NCBI GenBank assembly: GCA_035286785.1
Contig: DATECS010000148.1
Coordinates: 1 to 6,350 of the forward strand
DNA from: UBA11386 sp035286785
GTDB taxonomy: Bacteria > Planctomycetota > Planctomycetia > Pirellulales > Thermoguttaceae
Direction: 5' to 3'
Length of the DNA: 6,350 bases
The notes under the pieces were generated by a model. It saw nothing but the letters and a program-made list of their open reading frames with translations, was not told the DNA's origin and searched no databases. The translations under genes were made by a program, and so were the position numbers. Of the stretch, positions 5,557-6,350 are shown in pieces. Each line of letters begins with the position of its first letter. Within the stretch, counting starts at the first letter, position 1.

Positions 5557-5609
5557 ACATAGTGCCATTAGGCAGAGTCCACCCTGTGCCTCTAATCCCC
5601 AATCTCTCC

Positions 5610-6350
5610 TCAATGCTCCCATCCCCGTGGCGACAACGCTCGCCGTCCGCTCGTCCGATCCGTCTGCCATAGTCCGCGCTCGGCGACGAATTCCCCGACA
5701 TCGGTGATCCGCACGTCCAACGGCTGTTCGGCCACGATCCGCCGCGCCTCGTCGGGCGGCGCGGCCAGGATCAGCTCGAAATCCTCGCCGTCGGCCAGTG
5801 CATGGTCCAGCGGGGTCAAGCCGTCGCCCATCTGCCGGGCCAATCGCCGCGCATCTTCCGCTACCGGCACGGCGTCCAGATCGAGCACGGCCCCGCAGCC
5901 GCTTTCTTCGATCAGGTGGCCCAGATCCTTCGACAGTCCGTCGCTCACGTCGATGCCCGCGTGAAGCTCGTAGCGTTCGGCCAGCCGCAGCGCCTCGTCC
6001 ACGCGCGGCATGAAGTCAAGATGATGACCCAAAATGCTCCCGCCGAACGCGCCGGTCACAAGAATCCGATCGCCTGGCCTCGCGCCGCTTCGCTTGAGTG
6101 GGCCTCGCGGCGTGACCTCGCCGATCAACGTTACGCTAGCCACCAGCGGCCCGTCCCACGTGTTGACGTCGCCGCCGGCCAGTGCCAGCGAGAACCGCTC
6201 GGCCAGCGGCAACATGCCTTCGAGCATGGCGAGCGTTAACGACATGCCATCGCGCCGCGGCAGCGCCAGCGCCACGACGGCGGCCAACGGCCGCGCGGCC
6301 ATGGCGGCCAGATCGCTCAGGTTGACGGCCAGCGCCTTGTGTCCCACGCG
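5610..6350 (-). CDS. thiL: Thiamine-monophosphate kinase ThiL (5' end beyond window)
   Basis: ATP-dependent phosphorylation of thiamine monophosphate to thiamine diphosphate, the last step of cofactor biosynthesis, in the cytoplasm. The window holds the C-terminal 246 residues; ThiL is usually about 320, so roughly the first 70-80, including the GDDAA-type metal-binding motif, lie past the right edge. Family motifs, numbered from the edge: KALAVNLSDLAAM (5-17), LAGGDVN (57-63), the SGARPGDRILVTG segment (88-100), GIDVSDGLSKDLGHL (132-146), the ADGEDFEL nucleotide-site motif (186-193), and the terminal GWEH. The GTG at 6347-6345 is an internal Val within the conserved motif, not the start. The stop (5612-5610) is followed by the repeat-rich spacer and then tsaE on the same strand. 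Identity is near certain. Confidence 0.95.
   Translation of the reverse strand, partial: RVGHKALAVNLSDLAAMAARPLAAVVALALPRRDGMSLTLAMLEGMLPLAERFSLALAGGDVNTWDGPLVASVTLIGEVTPRGPLKRSGARPGDRILVTGAFGGSILGHHLDFMPRVDEALRLAERYELHAGIDVSDGLSKDLGHLIEESGCGAVLDLDAVPVAEDARRLARQMGDGLTPLDHALADGEDFELILAAPPDEARRIVAEQPLDVRITDVGEFVAERGLWQTDRTSGRRALSPRGWEH

Larger units (their letters stand above)
5282..5609. other. AT-richer spacer between thiL and tsaE, dominated by inverted repeats
   Basis: 328 bases, visibly richer in A and T than the flanking genes, with no gene supported. Its core is the nested repeat structure at 5345-5504. Next to tsaE are two overlapping, mutually exclusive small hairpins: TGGGC-GGT-GCCCA (5297-5309) and GTGCC-CAAT-GGCAC (5303-5316). 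They lie 15-36 nt upstream of the tsaE ATG and would be in its leader if transcribed. On the thiL side is an A/T-rich block with a candidate promoter. Confidence 0.55.

Noticed and set aside
1..6350. tRNA, rRNA or riboswitch genes, including a TPP riboswitch linked to thiL
   Set aside because: No cloverleaf, rRNA or TPP-aptamer core sequence was recognised in the spacers; the 5' side of thiL is outside the window.

Overview
The window reads as a piece of a GC-rich Gram-negative chromosome, most likely a planctomycete (Pirellulales-like). This rests on gene style: a secreted toroid protein of the prenyltransferase/squalene-oxidase repeat type, a periplasmic adaptor with a Lys/Ala-rich linker, an exported trypsin-like/PDZ protease, weak or absent Shine-Dalgarno sites, and intergenic regions full of short palindromic repeats. 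No marker gene is present, so the taxonomy is inference. All five genes lie on the minus strand; I support no plus-strand gene.

Layout, in the direction of transcription (right to left). 6350-5610: the 3' three quarters of thiL (thiamine-monophosphate kinase), cut by the right edge. 5609-5282: an AT-richer spacer with a nested set of inverted palindromic repeats. 5281-4772: tsaE, the ATPase of the t6A tRNA-modification machinery; its last ~14 codons and stop codon are built from repeat DNA. 4771-4351: a 421-bp spacer with further repeats and the one clear ribosome-binding site. 4350-2719: a HlyD/RND-type membrane-fusion protein. 2708-1500: a secreted alpha/alpha-toroid protein, 10 bp downstream of it and probably cotranscribed. 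1499-1052: a 448-bp spacer. 1051-1: an HtrA-like serine protease with one PDZ domain in view, cut by the left edge.

Functionally there is a housekeeping pair (ThiL, TsaE) and an envelope set (adaptor, toroid protein, protease, all with signal peptides). The adaptor has no inner-membrane pump or outer-membrane channel in the window, so its partner must be elsewhere.

The most unusual content is intergenic. Three near-perfect dyads are each preceded by GTAG, the tetranucleotide at the foot of REP hairpins recognised by REP-associated tyrosine transposases (TnpA_REP/RAYT). Two of them sit at the stop codons of tsaE and the toroid gene. A fourth family forms an exact 31-nt inverted pair enclosing a second 17-nt inverted pair. 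I see no wholly new protein system here; the repeat landscape and its intrusion into the end of tsaE deserve the closest look.
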